Shown: piece after piece, positions 19,780-29,418 of the stretch
How positions within the stretch are numbered: position 1 is the first letter of the stretch
Layout of the letters: each line of letters begins with the position of its first letter
NCBI RefSeq assembly: GCF_000330505.1
Contig: NW_004443770.1
Coordinates: 404,614 to 468,613 of the forward strand
Direction of reading: 5' to 3'
Origin: Entamoeba invadens IP1
Lineage: Eukaryota > Evosea > Mastigamoebida > Endamoebidae
Length of the DNA: 64,000 nt
The notes under the pieces: model-generated
What the model was told of the DNA's origin: nothing
What the model saw: only the letters and a program-made list of their open reading frames with translations
The model's database searches: none
Program-made: the position numbers and the translations under genes

Positions 19780-22386
19780 TCAGTCAAATCTCTTTCGCGA
19801 CAGCACATTAAGTGTCATCTGGTTATCTCCGTTGATGAATAAGTCGACGTGTTTGGGTTCAGTCAGGATTTGTCGAATTTGGTTTCTTTCCAGTGGTGAT
19901 TTGTTTTGGACAAATTGTTCGAGTAAGAAATTCAGTTTGTTTTGTTCTTCCATTTCTTTTGTTTTGCTTGACAAGTATTTAATACTCAACACTGTCGAGA
20001 AGATATCTGGAATGCTCATATAGAATTCCACCACATTCATAGCCTCTTCAAACCCTCTCTCAAAGCAGAACAACATGAAGTAATGTTCCCAAATAGTGTT
20101 ATACACAACGTGCAAATAGCTTTTAGTCTTCTTTTCGTCGCAGACTTCTCCAAAGAGGTACTTCACGCAATTCATAAATTGTTCGTCGTTCGCGTTGAAC
20201 CGTCCAAGAAACTCGCACAGCGTGTTATTCGCCTTCCCAAACTCCTCATTCGCAATCAAATACTTCAAATTCATTTTCATCGTCTCGATGTCGTCAACGT
20301 AATTCATGAACAACGAAATGTACTTCGATGGCTCGCAGACACGCACGGTGGAATAATATTTATACATCACTGGTAAGATCTCCGTGATCACCACCTTCCG
20401 CATACTATTATCAACTCGCATCACATCAAACAAGTACTTGAATTCCCCAGCATCAAACGACAATATCAAACTCGCAATTTTATTCATCTCCGGCAGCGCT
20501 TCAAATTTCGGTATGATGTCACACTTGGTATGAAGTCCGTGGATCATAAACAAATAGTGCAAATACAACGTCAGTGGCGGGAATATCTTCGTTCTAAACA
20601 ACTGTAAAAAGACTTGCGAGATACTAATGGGATACACATTCCCAGGCATCACTAACTCAATCATCGGATTGATTAAAACACCACTCGAACGCAATTTCGC
20701 TTCACCTTGCAACTCAGGATAGATCTCCAACATGGGAATAAAGTACCGAATCGCATACAAGTGATTGCCAATCGTCTCGACAATCCCCGTATTCACATTT
20801 AACTTGATAAAGACGTCCCTCAAAAACACAAATTTCTCTTCAAACTCCTCCAACCCAACTTGAGTCAACTCTTCGTTGCTAATTATTAACTCTTCAAACG
20901 CATTCTTCAGGTTGACATAATACTTTTGGAAGTAATCCGTGATCTTCTCAATCACCACGCGATTCTCAAAGTTCTTGTAATCATCTAATTCCTCCAAAAT
21001 AGTCGCCGTATTGTCTGTGGTGATCAACATGTTTAGTGCATTGATAATGAAGTTGGTGTCATTCAACAACGGCAACTGAAATCCTTCTGCAAGACATCGG
21101 GCATACAACTCCTCACACCCAGTCAACCGCTTCCCAAACACCATTGGTGCTAACAGTCGTACACTCTGAATAAAGAGCTCAAACTTCTCACACGTCCTCA
21201 CTAGCGATTTCCACTCGTTGTTCCCAATGACTTCGATGTAACTCGGTAACACTAATTGGTTGACTCCCTTCATGTATCTGTCGTATACTCCAAACTCAAA
21301 CCCACCCTCTTTCTCCTCTATCACATTGAGTGGCAGTTTCAGTTCAACTTTCTCTTCAAATTTGCTCTTCTCATTCCCCAAATAGTCGAAGCCGTAGCTC
21401 TCCACTTTGTGAGTGTATTTATTATATATAACTAGACTCACACACTCATCCAACTCCTCAAAGCACTTCGACCCAAGGTATCGCCCTCCTTCTATTGTCC
21501 ACAACCCTTTATACATCAATCCATACGAGTCTACTGTAAAGAAAATGACGTCCGTTCGATTCTCTCCGTACAACACAATATTCACACAATCAAGAGGCGT
21601 TTCTCCTTCCTGTTTGACATACCGTAACACCTTTTGCACAGCAGAGTGCGTCGAGCATGACACTTGAATGGAGTAGATGAGCATTTGTTGGACCAAAGAA
21701 TACTCAAAACAAACGCCATCATTTCCCCCAACAGTCACTCCAATATCTTCTCCATTGACTTTCACCTCCACAAACGTCCCAACAAAGTCATTCAAATAGA
21801 ACACATTCGGAAACGGCTTTCTCCCCGAGTCCGACACCTCAACAAACGGATTTTGTCGGGTGACGTCCAAATTGCTTCTCCTGAACGTCGAAAACGACAC
21901 ATCAAATAACACGGGGATATATTCCTTTGCAAGAAACTGTGGGAAACTCTCCTTCTCGACAAACCCCGACGATTTCATGATGAAGCATGGCACTTTCGCT
22001 AACTTCAACGCAAACGGGCGCGTCGAAATGATAAAAAAGAAGTCCTCAACACCCGCCAAGTTGACTGTGCTATACACTTTAGTGACTCCTTCGCACAAGA
22101 ATGTGATCAACTCAAACGTGTCGAGTGAGATGAGTCCAATGCAGTTCTCCATAACAACTATAACTCCACTCTTACCTACAGACTCAACAGCAACTGCATT
22201 GTGGATGACGGATGGACACCGGACTATCTGTTTCGGCTCCGATGATTCTTTGGTGTAAAAGTAGACGTCGGTGCCATTTGAAGTGTAATATGATTGGTTG
22301 TTGTTACAAAACCCGCTGACGGGACTCGACGGGTAACTATGTAAAGCAGATACACTGTTCTCGTAGTACACAACACTGCGGTTCAT
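19780..22386 (-). CDS. Large beta-propeller plus alpha-solenoid protein, probable nucleoporin (Nup155-like)
   Basis: An 868-residue protein from the first real ATG (MNRSVVYYEN) at 22386; the frame is open 13 codons farther but without ATG. The N-terminal 380 residues are beta-rich with repeated strands (GVIVVMENCIGLISLD, IGVTVGGNDGVCFEYSL, DVIFFTVDSYGLMYKGL), resembling the propeller of Nup155/Nup170. The C-terminal half is helical with aromatic-rich repeats typical of nucleoporin solenoids. No FG repeats or membrane segments are present. Nup155-type proteins build the inner ring of the nuclear pore. The match is by architecture and a few motifs, and the protein is shorter than yeast or human Nup155 (about 1400), so Nup133-like or vesicle-coat proteins remain alternatives. 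An exact GAAC element (AATGAACT) lies 55-62 nt upstream. Confidence 0.5.
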   Translation of the reverse strand: MNRSVVYYENSVSALHSYPSSPVSGFCNNNQSYYTSNGTDVYFYTKESSEPKQIVRCPSVIHNAVAVESVGKSGVIVVMENCIGLISLDTFELITFLCEGVTKVYSTVNLAGVEDFFFIISTRPFALKLAKVPCFIMKSSGFVEKESFPQFLAKEYIPVLFDVSFSTFRRSNLDVTRQNPFVEVSDSGRKPFPNVFYLNDFVGTFVEVKVNGEDIGVTVGGNDGVCFEYSLVQQMLIYSIQVSCSTHSAVQKVLRYVKQEGETPLDCVNIVLYGENRTDVIFFTVDSYGLMYKGLWTIEGGRYLGSKCFEELDECVSLVIYNKYTHKVESYGFDYLGNEKSKFEEKVELKLPLNVIEEKEGGFEFGVYDRYMKGVNQLVLPSYIEVIGNNEWKSLVRTCEKFELFIQSVRLLAPMVFGKRLTGCEELYARCLAEGFQLPLLNDTNFIINALNMLITTDNTATILEELDDYKNFENRVVIEKITDYFQKYYVNLKNAFEELIISNEELTQVGLEEFEEKFVFLRDVFIKLNVNTGIVETIGNHLYAIRYFIPMLEIYPELQGEAKLRSSGVLINPMIELVMPGNVYPISISQVFLQLFRTKIFPPLTLYLHYLFMIHGLHTKCDIIPKFEALPEMNKIASLILSFDAGEFKYLFDVMRVDNSMRKVVITEILPVMYKYYSTVRVCEPSKYISLFMNYVDDIETMKMNLKYLIANEEFGKANNTLCEFLGRFNANDEQFMNCVKYLFGEVCDEKKTKSYLHVVYNTIWEHYFMLFCFERGFEEAMNVVEFYMSIPDIFSTVLSIKYLSSKTKEMEEQNKLNFLLEQFVQNKSPLERNQIRQILTEPKHVDLFINGDNQMTLNVLSRKRFD

Positions 22387-22722
22387 TTCTTTGGGTTTTA
22401 CAGTTGCAGTTTTTCTCTTTTCCAATCCAACGCGAGTTATAGTTCATTCTGGTTCTTTTAACTAGATGAATGTCACATTTTAATAAAATGAATTTAACTC
22501 TTACTACCTTTTTATTATTAAGTAATGTATAATTAAATGTTAATTATTTTTCTTTTTTTTGACAGAAAAATAAAAGAGACTAAATTGGACTTTCATTGAG
22601 TAAAAATTTGACTTAATGTTTTAATTGTTTTATTAATAAAAATAGAACATTGTGATAGTAAAAAAATGAACACAAAATAGTAAAAAATTACAAAAAGGGC
22701 GCAAAAATACAGGAAGACTCAA
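22387..22722. other. Intergenic between two minus-strand genes
   Basis: It holds the promoter of the nucleoporin-like gene at its left side and A/T-rich 3' flank of that promoter region beyond. No other feature is seen. Confidence 0.5.
22441..22448 (-). promoter_or_regulatory. GAAC core promoter element
   Basis: On the minus strand this reads AATGAACT, identical to the GAAC element described for E. histolytica promoters. It lies 55 nt upstream of the ATG chosen for the nucleoporin-like gene, which fits a core-promoter position and supports that start. Confidence 0.45.
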
Positions 22723-23622
22723 TCAGACCAACTCAACATTTAAGTCCTCTTTACTGACAAAGTCAAATGGATTTTTCTCTTTACGTATCTCTTTCGTCTC
22801 AATGAAATTCTTCTCCTGCATTGGCGTGAACGCAGACATCGATCCGTTTATGATCTTCGCAAATGAACTTTCATCAAAAGGTATCTCCACGTGGTCGTCT
22901 TTTGCCAGCTCTTGTTTACACCCCTCTACCAGGCTTAAATATTCCGTCTTTCTAACATAAGTAATCGCCTTATCATTTTGCTCAGGAAGATTGCAATCTC
23001 CCAAATTTATAACGGACGTTTTTTGTAAGTTTTTAAAAGCATTGGATAAGAATTTGTGGACCGCGCAACCCACTGATTTTTCAGCTTCTTCTCGTTTGAC
23101 GTGGACGATCTCATTTTTGAGATTCACAATTGGAAGCTTCTCGAGCCTTTCACTGGAAAGACGAAAGCCCTCTTGGGCTTTTTTTGTACAAACAGTTTTT
23201 GTGTCTTTTGCGATGATTTCCCGATTTTTTAGCGTGAAATTGAACAAATGAAGGAGCAAAATCTGATTTGATCTTGTTCTCTCACTTCCAGAAAGAGAGG
23301 AGTTATCAGTGGCTTTTTTTGGGATGGGGTATCCTTTCTGATTGAAGACCAGTTCGGACTTTTTATCAATCTCATAACTCATTGTCTCATCAAAAATGAT
23401 ATCACCAGATTTGTCAGTGATTTTTTCGACAGCAAAAAACTCGAGCATTTTCTTCGGCCGCCTTTTTGAGTTTCCAATCAAAAAATTCCAGTCTAATTTT
23501 TTAATTAATACATCGATGCACGCACAAAGATAACAATATAGACTATTCGTCGCGTTCCGACGAATCTTAGCCTCGCGCGAAAGCTTCTTCTCCGAAAATT
23601 CCATCGGAATTAGTTTTGTCAT
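22723..23622 (-). CDS. Unknown basic protein
   Basis: A 299-residue single-exon protein with no signal peptide or membrane segment. It is rich in Lys and Glu. Its N-terminus is basic (EKKLSREAKIRRNATNSL) and is followed by a cysteine-containing helix (LYCYLCACIDVLIKKLDWNFL) that could pack as an oligomerisation helix. The middle carries RRPKKMLEFFAVEKITDKSGDIIFDE and an SLSGSERTRSNQILLLHLFNF segment. The C-terminus ends KNPFDFVSKEDLNVELV; NPF is a possible EH-domain ligand, but one tripeptide is weak evidence. I do not recognise the family. Codon use and GC content are clearly coding, and flanks are A/T-rich. Confidence 0.6.
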   Translation of the reverse strand: MTKLIPMEFSEKKLSREAKIRRNATNSLYCYLCACIDVLIKKLDWNFLIGNSKRRPKKMLEFFAVEKITDKSGDIIFDETMSYEIDKKSELVFNQKGYPIPKKATDNSSLSGSERTRSNQILLLHLFNFTLKNREIIAKDTKTVCTKKAQEGFRLSSERLEKLPIVNLKNEIVHVKREEAEKSVGCAVHKFLSNAFKNLQKTSVINLGDCNLPEQNDKAITYVRKTEYLSLVEGCKQELAKDDHVEIPFDESSFAKIINGSMSAFTPMQEKNFIETKEIRKEKNPFDFVSKEDLNVELV

Positions 23623-24174
23623 TTTTTGACACCTTTGTTTTCAAGTTCCTTCTTTCTATTTTGATAATTGAATGATTTTCTTCTTCGAGGCATTCTGACA
23701 TTTAATATACAAGTTTGTTTTCTTTTCTTTTAATTTCTCTCTTAATTATTTTCTCTGTTTTTTATGAAAGGGTTTTTGCTCAGAGGTGTTTGTTATTGTC
23801 ATTGTTTAATTATAATTTTTTCAATCTTCCACAATTCACACTATTTCACTTTTTACTATTAATCAGTTATTAATTAACTATTATTTACAAATCTTAAAAA
23901 TGTTACTATAATAAACTTAACATTTTTTATACACTTTTTTTCTCGAATAAATTCTTTTTAATTGAGAAACCCTGCTTGTTCGTCTTTTTAACCTTTTCAC
24001 TATAATAACCAGAGAAGAAATCAAATCAATCGAACATAATTATTTATAATAAAAACATATAAATAGAATTCTCCCAAAAAGTCCCATACATTCCACAGCA
24101 ACCGCCTAAAAAATGAAAAGCAGAAGTAAAAAAACTGGATAAAAGGAAACAAAACTAATAATTACAAACAGGGA
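23623..24174. other. Divergent intergenic region
   Basis: This A/T-rich spacer lies between the unknown minus-strand gene and the LIM/zinc-ribbon gene on the plus strand. Both promoters should be here. No gene or repeat is seen. Confidence 0.5.
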
Positions 24175-24479
24175 ATGTCTTGGAAATGTGCGTTATGTGG
24201 TTTGTGATTTTTTTCAGAGTGAATGAAAACTGAGAGATAGGAAAATCTGTGTATTTTGCAGAACGAAAACAGGCAGAAGGAAAGGATTGGCACAACATCT
24301 GCTTCAACAAATATTACAAAAAAAAGAAAGAGGAGGAGAGTCAAACACTGTTCGGCCATTATAACGGGACAAAACAATCATCTTCAGCCTCGTCACAGAC
24401 TAAGACGTGCCCAGAGTGCTCAGCAATAGTCGATACTCAAATACGATTCTGTACGTCTTGTGGATATAAGTTCGAATAA
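24175..24479 (+). CDS. Tiny half-LIM plus zinc-ribbon protein (2 exons)
   Basis: Predicted 87-residue protein, join(24175..24199,24241..24479), with a 41-nt intron (GTTTGT...GATAG). The join creates CALCGKSVYFAE, the hallmark start of a LIM domain, followed by WHNIC, giving C-x2-C ... H-x2-C (residues 5-8 and about 26-29). The second LIM half is absent: the residue pattern after HNIC is FNKYY rather than FxC. A Lys/Glu and Ser linker leads to a zinc ribbon, TCPECSAIVDTQIRFCTSCG, with C-x2-C-x11-C-x2-C. LIM domains mediate protein interactions at actin and membrane sites. A half-LIM fused to a rubredoxin-type ribbon is odd and may fold as one composite zinc module. Confidence 0.75.
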
Positions 24480-25205
24480 CCTTAGGCGCAGTTACTCTTC
24501 TCTTCATTTATTTGTTCCTTTATTTTCTATTCTGTATTATACTTTTATCAATGTTTTACTATTGGTGTTTAATACTTCTTTCCCATAAGAACAACGATAA
24601 TAACTTGGTTTCTTTCTCTTTCGTAAATGGTGACAAGATTTATGACTTTCCGCCTTTTCAATCAGAATTAATCAAATTTGCGTTTTTGCATTTTTTTGTG
24701 AATTTGTGAGATGCAAATAATAAAAAACGTATATTTTATTATTTAAGAAATAGTAAAAGACTTCGTTATTTATAAACTCATTTCTCGGGTTTCTAATGTC
24801 TTTTTGTACATGAGTCAATTCGTGGAAATCATAGTGCAAATCTTCATAATTGGTAAATACATAAAATTTAGAATGTGTTTTGTATTTTAATAATTCAAAT
24901 CAACTTTAATTGGGGAAAATACTATTTAATTACTATAAAGTTATTATAACTACCCAATTTTCATTTTTTTATACATTTCTATTTTTACATGTAATAATAA
25001 AAATACTTCATTAAAAACATTTTAAATAACATTTAAGTTTGTTTAGAAAAAATGTATTATAATTTATAAAAAATAATTAATAATAATTAATAATACATTA
25101 TTTATTACAAATAAAATGATAGTAAAGAACAAATAGTATAATAATAAATTTAATTACCATTCAATTATAGGAATTGTTTTTCATGAGTAATTCAGTTGGT
25201 TTTAA
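24480..25205. other. Intergenic, AT-rich
   Basis: It contains the 3' flank of the LIM/zinc-ribbon gene and the promoter of the large kinase. Short frames here have the composition of A/T-rich spacer. No feature is supported. Confidence 0.5.
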
Positions 25206-28200
25206 ATGACAATGAACTTCAAACACCAAACGATGAAAAATGTGATTGAAGTGATGCAAAATGTTATTCAGTTGACGAGGAAACAATTAGTAGAAGATGG
25301 TGAAATGAAAGTATGGAACGTGACGCTCAATTACCTTCAATTAGGACGACAGAACTATTTCATACTCCGCTTTCCTCCGGACTTCTTTACTGATATAAAA
25401 ATCTATCGAGTACACTCTGAAGTGTTACAAACCCTAGAACTCGACTTAAGTCCCGTCAACGCAACACTCATGCCAAGTTCCCCATATTACAAGTTCAATA
25501 TTTTCCCACGAAAAGTTGGGTCTGAGACGATAGCAGTGTATGTGAAAGCGAATGGGAAAGTCGATGTTTTGTATCGAGTCGACCTCAAATGCATCGCTTC
25601 GCCAAATGGGATTTTCATCGACGCAGATTCAAAGGATTTGAAAGTGTATGAACAAATAACGAATGGGGCAGAGGGGAATATTTATCGCGCGTGTTACTTG
25701 TCGCACCGAACCGTAGTGAAGGAATATAAGACTGAAGAGTACTCGAAAGAGGCGGAGTTGTTGCAACAGCTGCACCACCCCAATATCATCACGTTGTGGG
25801 CAATGTTCTATAAGAACACCCATCTCAATTTAGTGATCGAAGAAGCGTCTTTCTCGTTAGATAAAGTGTACGCCGATATCCCCAATTGTACTCTCTTTAC
25901 CATTTTAAGAGACGTCGCCTCTGCACTTTCCTTCATCCACTCACAACAAATCGTTCATCGCGACGTCAAACCACAGAACATCCTAGTGATGAGTCTCGAC
26001 AAGGAAAAATGTTCAGCGAAGTTAGCGGACTTTGGTTTGGCTTGGGTCATCGGTAACCACAAGATCAATTGCAAGTGTGAAGGAACCCCCTTTTTCATGG
26101 CACCGGAACTCCTCTTAGAAAATGGAGTTGTTTCAACTCGGGCAGACACCTACTCCTTCGGTCGAACTATTCAGTTGGCCTATTCCCGAATATCACTTGA
26201 GCAGGCAGTGACTTCTCTCCCCAAGACACTCTGTTTTGGTGTTGTGAAGGACGATTTTGTCAAGACTTTTGTGATGAAGTGTTGTGAGGACACCCCAACC
26301 GATCGACTCACCGACGACGAGGTCTATAACCGGTGTGAGATATGCATCAAGCGAAGTAAAAACGAGGAGCTTCTTATTAAACGAGCGAATTACAAATATG
26401 ACTTTGGTGCCATCAACACAATTGAGAGTCTTAAAATGATCATCAAGTCATTACAGTCCGATGGCCTAAATGACTTGGCATTTGAAATATTGGTGGGAAC
26501 TTCTGATGGGAAGGACGTTCGGAAGAAAGTCGAGAAATTGAAAGCGAGTGTGAAGTGCAAGATTCCTCCTCGGAGTGGTCAAGAGGAATATTTGATAGGT
26601 GAGTATTACCGTTCAATTGAAGATTACAAAACAGCTCACATCTATTACATGAAAGGAGGAAAGAAAGGTGATGCGTACTGTAAGTTTCGGATCTATGAAG
26701 AGTTGAAGAAGTTGTGTAGCGATTTGGAGACAAAGACGTCTGCAGAGGATCTCGAGCTCAAAACAGTCCTTTCCTTCTTTGCTTTCCAACTTCCTGTTGT
26801 TGGGCAGATCTTCAGTAAATGTTCGACGCCAAAATCGTTCAACGTCCAAACGAGTGTGAGTGCAAAGATGATGTTTGAGATGATTTATTTGTTCTGTGGC
26901 ATATCAAGTGCTGTCGATGCTGAGATTGGGAAGTGGGAGATCTGTGGGAAAGGGACGCAGTCGAATTTCATTAATGGGTTGATTCTCCTCAAAAACAATC
27001 AAGTTGAGTATGAGAAGTACAGTTCGTTATATTCTCTTCTTACCACTCCAACGCAACCGTCAAAGTCCGTCGATGAATTCTCAAGTGTTGAAGAGCAGAA
27101 CATCTATTGCATCAACGTGTTAAGTCACTTCTACAAAGACGTCGCCGACAGTGAAGAACGTCGTGTTGTGCAGTTCATGAGAACGGGGACGAGCCTCCAG
27201 CAGTTGAACTTGTCGCTGTACCAACTGTCGAAAGAACGAAGTTCATTGTACGCCGTGAAGAAGATAATTGAGTTAGCTCTTATGGGGTGTGGCGCTTCGT
27301 GTGTAGCTCTTTACGAGGTGTTAAATACCCCCGAGATGGTACAAGCGTATGCAGCGGCAATCGATGATGTCATGTCGGTGAATGATCTTCTTGATGTTTT
27401 CGAAAGTCCTTCCAAACCCGCGGAAATGCCTTCTGAGCGTGTTATAGGGAAGACACCCAGTAATTTTGTGAAGCGTCCCAAACACTCAGTACCATTGAAA
27501 AGTCTTCTTTTTAGTCATAAAGTCTATTGGCTACTTAGAGGCGCCACTTTACTTCAAATGGAAGCTATTGAGAGCTTGGCGGAAGTGGTATTGGAGTTGG
27601 TGAGTACGTCTCGAACACGACAAGGGCAGGTTGCCTTGTGTAATTGTCTTGGACTGATTAAATTTAGTTCAGAGTTGGGACGAAAAAAGTCACAAATGTT
27701 GGAAGCGCGATGTCTCTGTAAAATGGGGAGAAATAAAGAAGGGTGGGAGATTATGAGGCGTTTAGTCGAAGAGAATTACGAGGACGTTTTTATTGACTTT
27801 TTTAATGAGATGAAAAAAGAGCAAAATTATGAGGAGATGGAACTGGTCGCTAAAAAGGCCAATCAATCGGGAAATTCCAGCGAAACGTTTCAACTTAACG
27901 AGGTCGAAACGAAAGCGCGGAACGTGTATCTTCTTATCAAAACGTATGCAGCCACGTTGGACCAACAAATCAAGACGTTTGCACAGAATAGCGAAACACA
28001 CAAAAACGAAAATCAAAGTTGCCTCAAAGAGTTGCACGACCGAAAACGAATTTTTATGGAGATGATGAGTGAAGACAAAATGACAGACAAAATCTCTAAG
28101 GCATTGGGTTTCGCCCAAACAATGTTAAGCCTCAAAGTGTATGAGAGAAAAGATATTGAGGTCACGATTCACGTGTTACGATATTTATCGTTTTTGGGAT

Positions 28201-28370
28201 CCAAAAATGCTAACAGTATTGTCATGAGGATTTTGGGAGGAAATGTGATGAGTCCCATGGAAAGTGAAATCTGCAAGGTTTTCGAAAAAGAGTGCAAAAC
28301 GAAACCAACACAACAATGGTGTAACGCACCAATCCCAAAATCAAAAAGTGCAGATACAAATGTGATTTGA
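25206..28370 (+). CDS. Large protein kinase with helical-repeat C-terminus
   Basis: A 1054-residue single-exon protein. Residues 1-140 are beta-rich and not recognised. A kinase domain spans about 148-385: glycine loop GAEGNIY (154-160), catalytic Lys172 in VVKEY, HRDVKPQN (251-258), DFG (275-277), MAPE (298-301) and a DTYSFG helix-F segment. All catalytic residues are present, so it should be active, probably Ser/Thr (DVKPQN). The remaining 650 residues are helical; YLIGEYYRSIEDYKTAHIYY resembles a TPR/Sel1-type helical pair. No transmembrane segment is present, unlike the abundant Entamoeba receptor kinases, so it is likely cytosolic. The substrate and pathway are unknown. Confidence 0.85.
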   Translation: MTMNFKHQTMKNVIEVMQNVIQLTRKQLVEDGEMKVWNVTLNYLQLGRQNYFILRFPPDFFTDIKIYRVHSEVLQTLELDLSPVNATLMPSSPYYKFNIFPRKVGSETIAVYVKANGKVDVLYRVDLKCIASPNGIFIDADSKDLKVYEQITNGAEGNIYRACYLSHRTVVKEYKTEEYSKEAELLQQLHHPNIITLWAMFYKNTHLNLVIEEASFSLDKVYADIPNCTLFTILRDVASALSFIHSQQIVHRDVKPQNILVMSLDKEKCSAKLADFGLAWVIGNHKINCKCEGTPFFMAPELLLENGVVSTRADTYSFGRTIQLAYSRISLEQAVTSLPKTLCFGVVKDDFVKTFVMKCCEDTPTDRLTDDEVYNRCEICIKRSKNEELLIKRANYKYDFGAINTIESLKMIIKSLQSDGLNDLAFEILVGTSDGKDVRKKVEKLKASVKCKIPPRSGQEEYLIGEYYRSIEDYKTAHIYYMKGGKKGDAYCKFRIYEELKKLCSDLETKTSAEDLELKTVLSFFAFQLPVVGQIFSKCSTPKSFNVQTSVSAKMMFEMIYLFCGISSAVDAEIGKWEICGKGTQSNFINGLILLKNNQVEYEKYSSLYSLLTTPTQPSKSVDEFSSVEEQNIYCINVLSHFYKDVADSEERRVVQFMRTGTSLQQLNLSLYQLSKERSSLYAVKKIIELALMGCGASCVALYEVLNTPEMVQAYAAAIDDVMSVNDLLDVFESPSKPAEMPSERVIGKTPSNFVKRPKHSVPLKSLLFSHKVYWLLRGATLLQMEAIESLAEVVLELVSTSRTRQGQVALCNCLGLIKFSSELGRKKSQMLEARCLCKMGRNKEGWEIMRRLVEENYEDVFIDFFNEMKKEQNYEEMELVAKKANQSGNSSETFQLNEVETKARNVYLLIKTYAATLDQQIKTFAQNSETHKNENQSCLKELHDRKRIFMEMMSEDKMTDKISKALGFAQTMLSLKVYERKDIEVTIHVLRYLSFLGSKNANSIVMRILGGNVMSPMESEICKVFEKECKTKPTQQWCNAPIPKSKSADTNVI

Positions 28371-29418
28371 TACTATTGATTGTTGTTTATATGTTTTAGT
28401 ATACTTTATCAATAACTTCATAAATTATATGATATAATACATAAGGTATATGTTTTGTTCTACTCTTATGGCTGTTCGGCGACTTATGATATTACTGGGA
28501 AGTCGGCGACTTTTTGAGTCCCTTCAAAAGTCGCCGACTTCTTTTAGAACTAAATAATTATTAGCTTTAATAAATTATATCATATTCATTATAGTCTCAA
28601 AAATGTGTAAAAACACAATAGTTGTTATAATTTGTTATATTATAATCATATAAATATAATTTAAAAAATGATTTGAGAAGATATAATTGGGACGGTATTT
28701 TTTCATTTCTTTTTTTAATAATAATTATATTAAATTTATATGGTTTATTTTTTTCAATATCTTTTACATGATAAATGGTATTTTGAATAGTTATTTAACT
28801 AAATATTTAGGTCAGCGACTTTTAAGACCACTGAAAAGTCGGCGATTTTCAAAGGGACTATAAAGTCGCCGAACAGCTATTAAAGTTTTTATCATTATAT
28901 GGTCAATGTATAGTTTTAAATTAAGTACTATAATTTAATTGTTGTTAGATTATTGTTAATATATTAAACCATAATATAATGAAATTATATTTGAAATATA
29001 GTTATATTTATAATAATTTGATAAACCATAAAATTTTATTATTAAAATATAGTAAAAATATTATATTACAATAAATTATATTCCAATAAAAACAACTTGA
29101 GATAATTATAGTTTAAATTATATATAATTCAATATTAAATTGAGATTTAATGATTGAAAAGAAAAAGTTTTTATATAAAACATTTTTGTGAAAAGTTCAT
29201 TTTCAATATTAATTAAATAAACAAATAGTTTAAGGTATTCAATAATAATTTAAAATTTTCATTGAAAATAGTTGGGTTATTTGCAACGTTAAGATAATCG
29301 GGAAAAAAATCTGTGAATAACACGATATCTGAAGTATTCGTTATAAATTTTTATGGAATTAAATACTAAAATTATGTAAAACAAAAAACTAAATAGAACT
29401 ATAAAAAAATTACAAATA
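28371..29418. other. Intergenic region with a MITE-like element
   Basis: The stretch between the large kinase and the SANT gene holds the inverted-repeat element at 28469-28879. Outside it the DNA is almost pure A/T; the last 100 nt should contain the SANT gene promoter (TAGAACTATAAAA near 29391). Confidence 0.5.
28469..28879. mobile_element. MITE-like element with terminal and internal inverted repeats
   Basis: The 411-bp element is bounded by inverted CTGTTCGGCGACTT (28472 on) and AAGTCGCCGAACAG (ending 28876). The outer bases extend to TGGCTG on the left and CAGCTA on the right. Just inside the left end is a perfect hairpin: AAGTCGGCGACTTTT (28500-28514) and AAAAGTCGCCGACTT (28526-28540). 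The right end repeats the same GTCGGCGA/GTCGCCGA words. The interior is A/T-rich with no coding capacity. TTA flanks both sides (28466-28468 and 28880-28882) and could be a 3-bp target duplication, as made by PIF/Harbinger elements, but three bases in A/T-rich DNA is weak evidence. Non-autonomous DNA transposon is the most likely identity. Confidence 0.65.
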
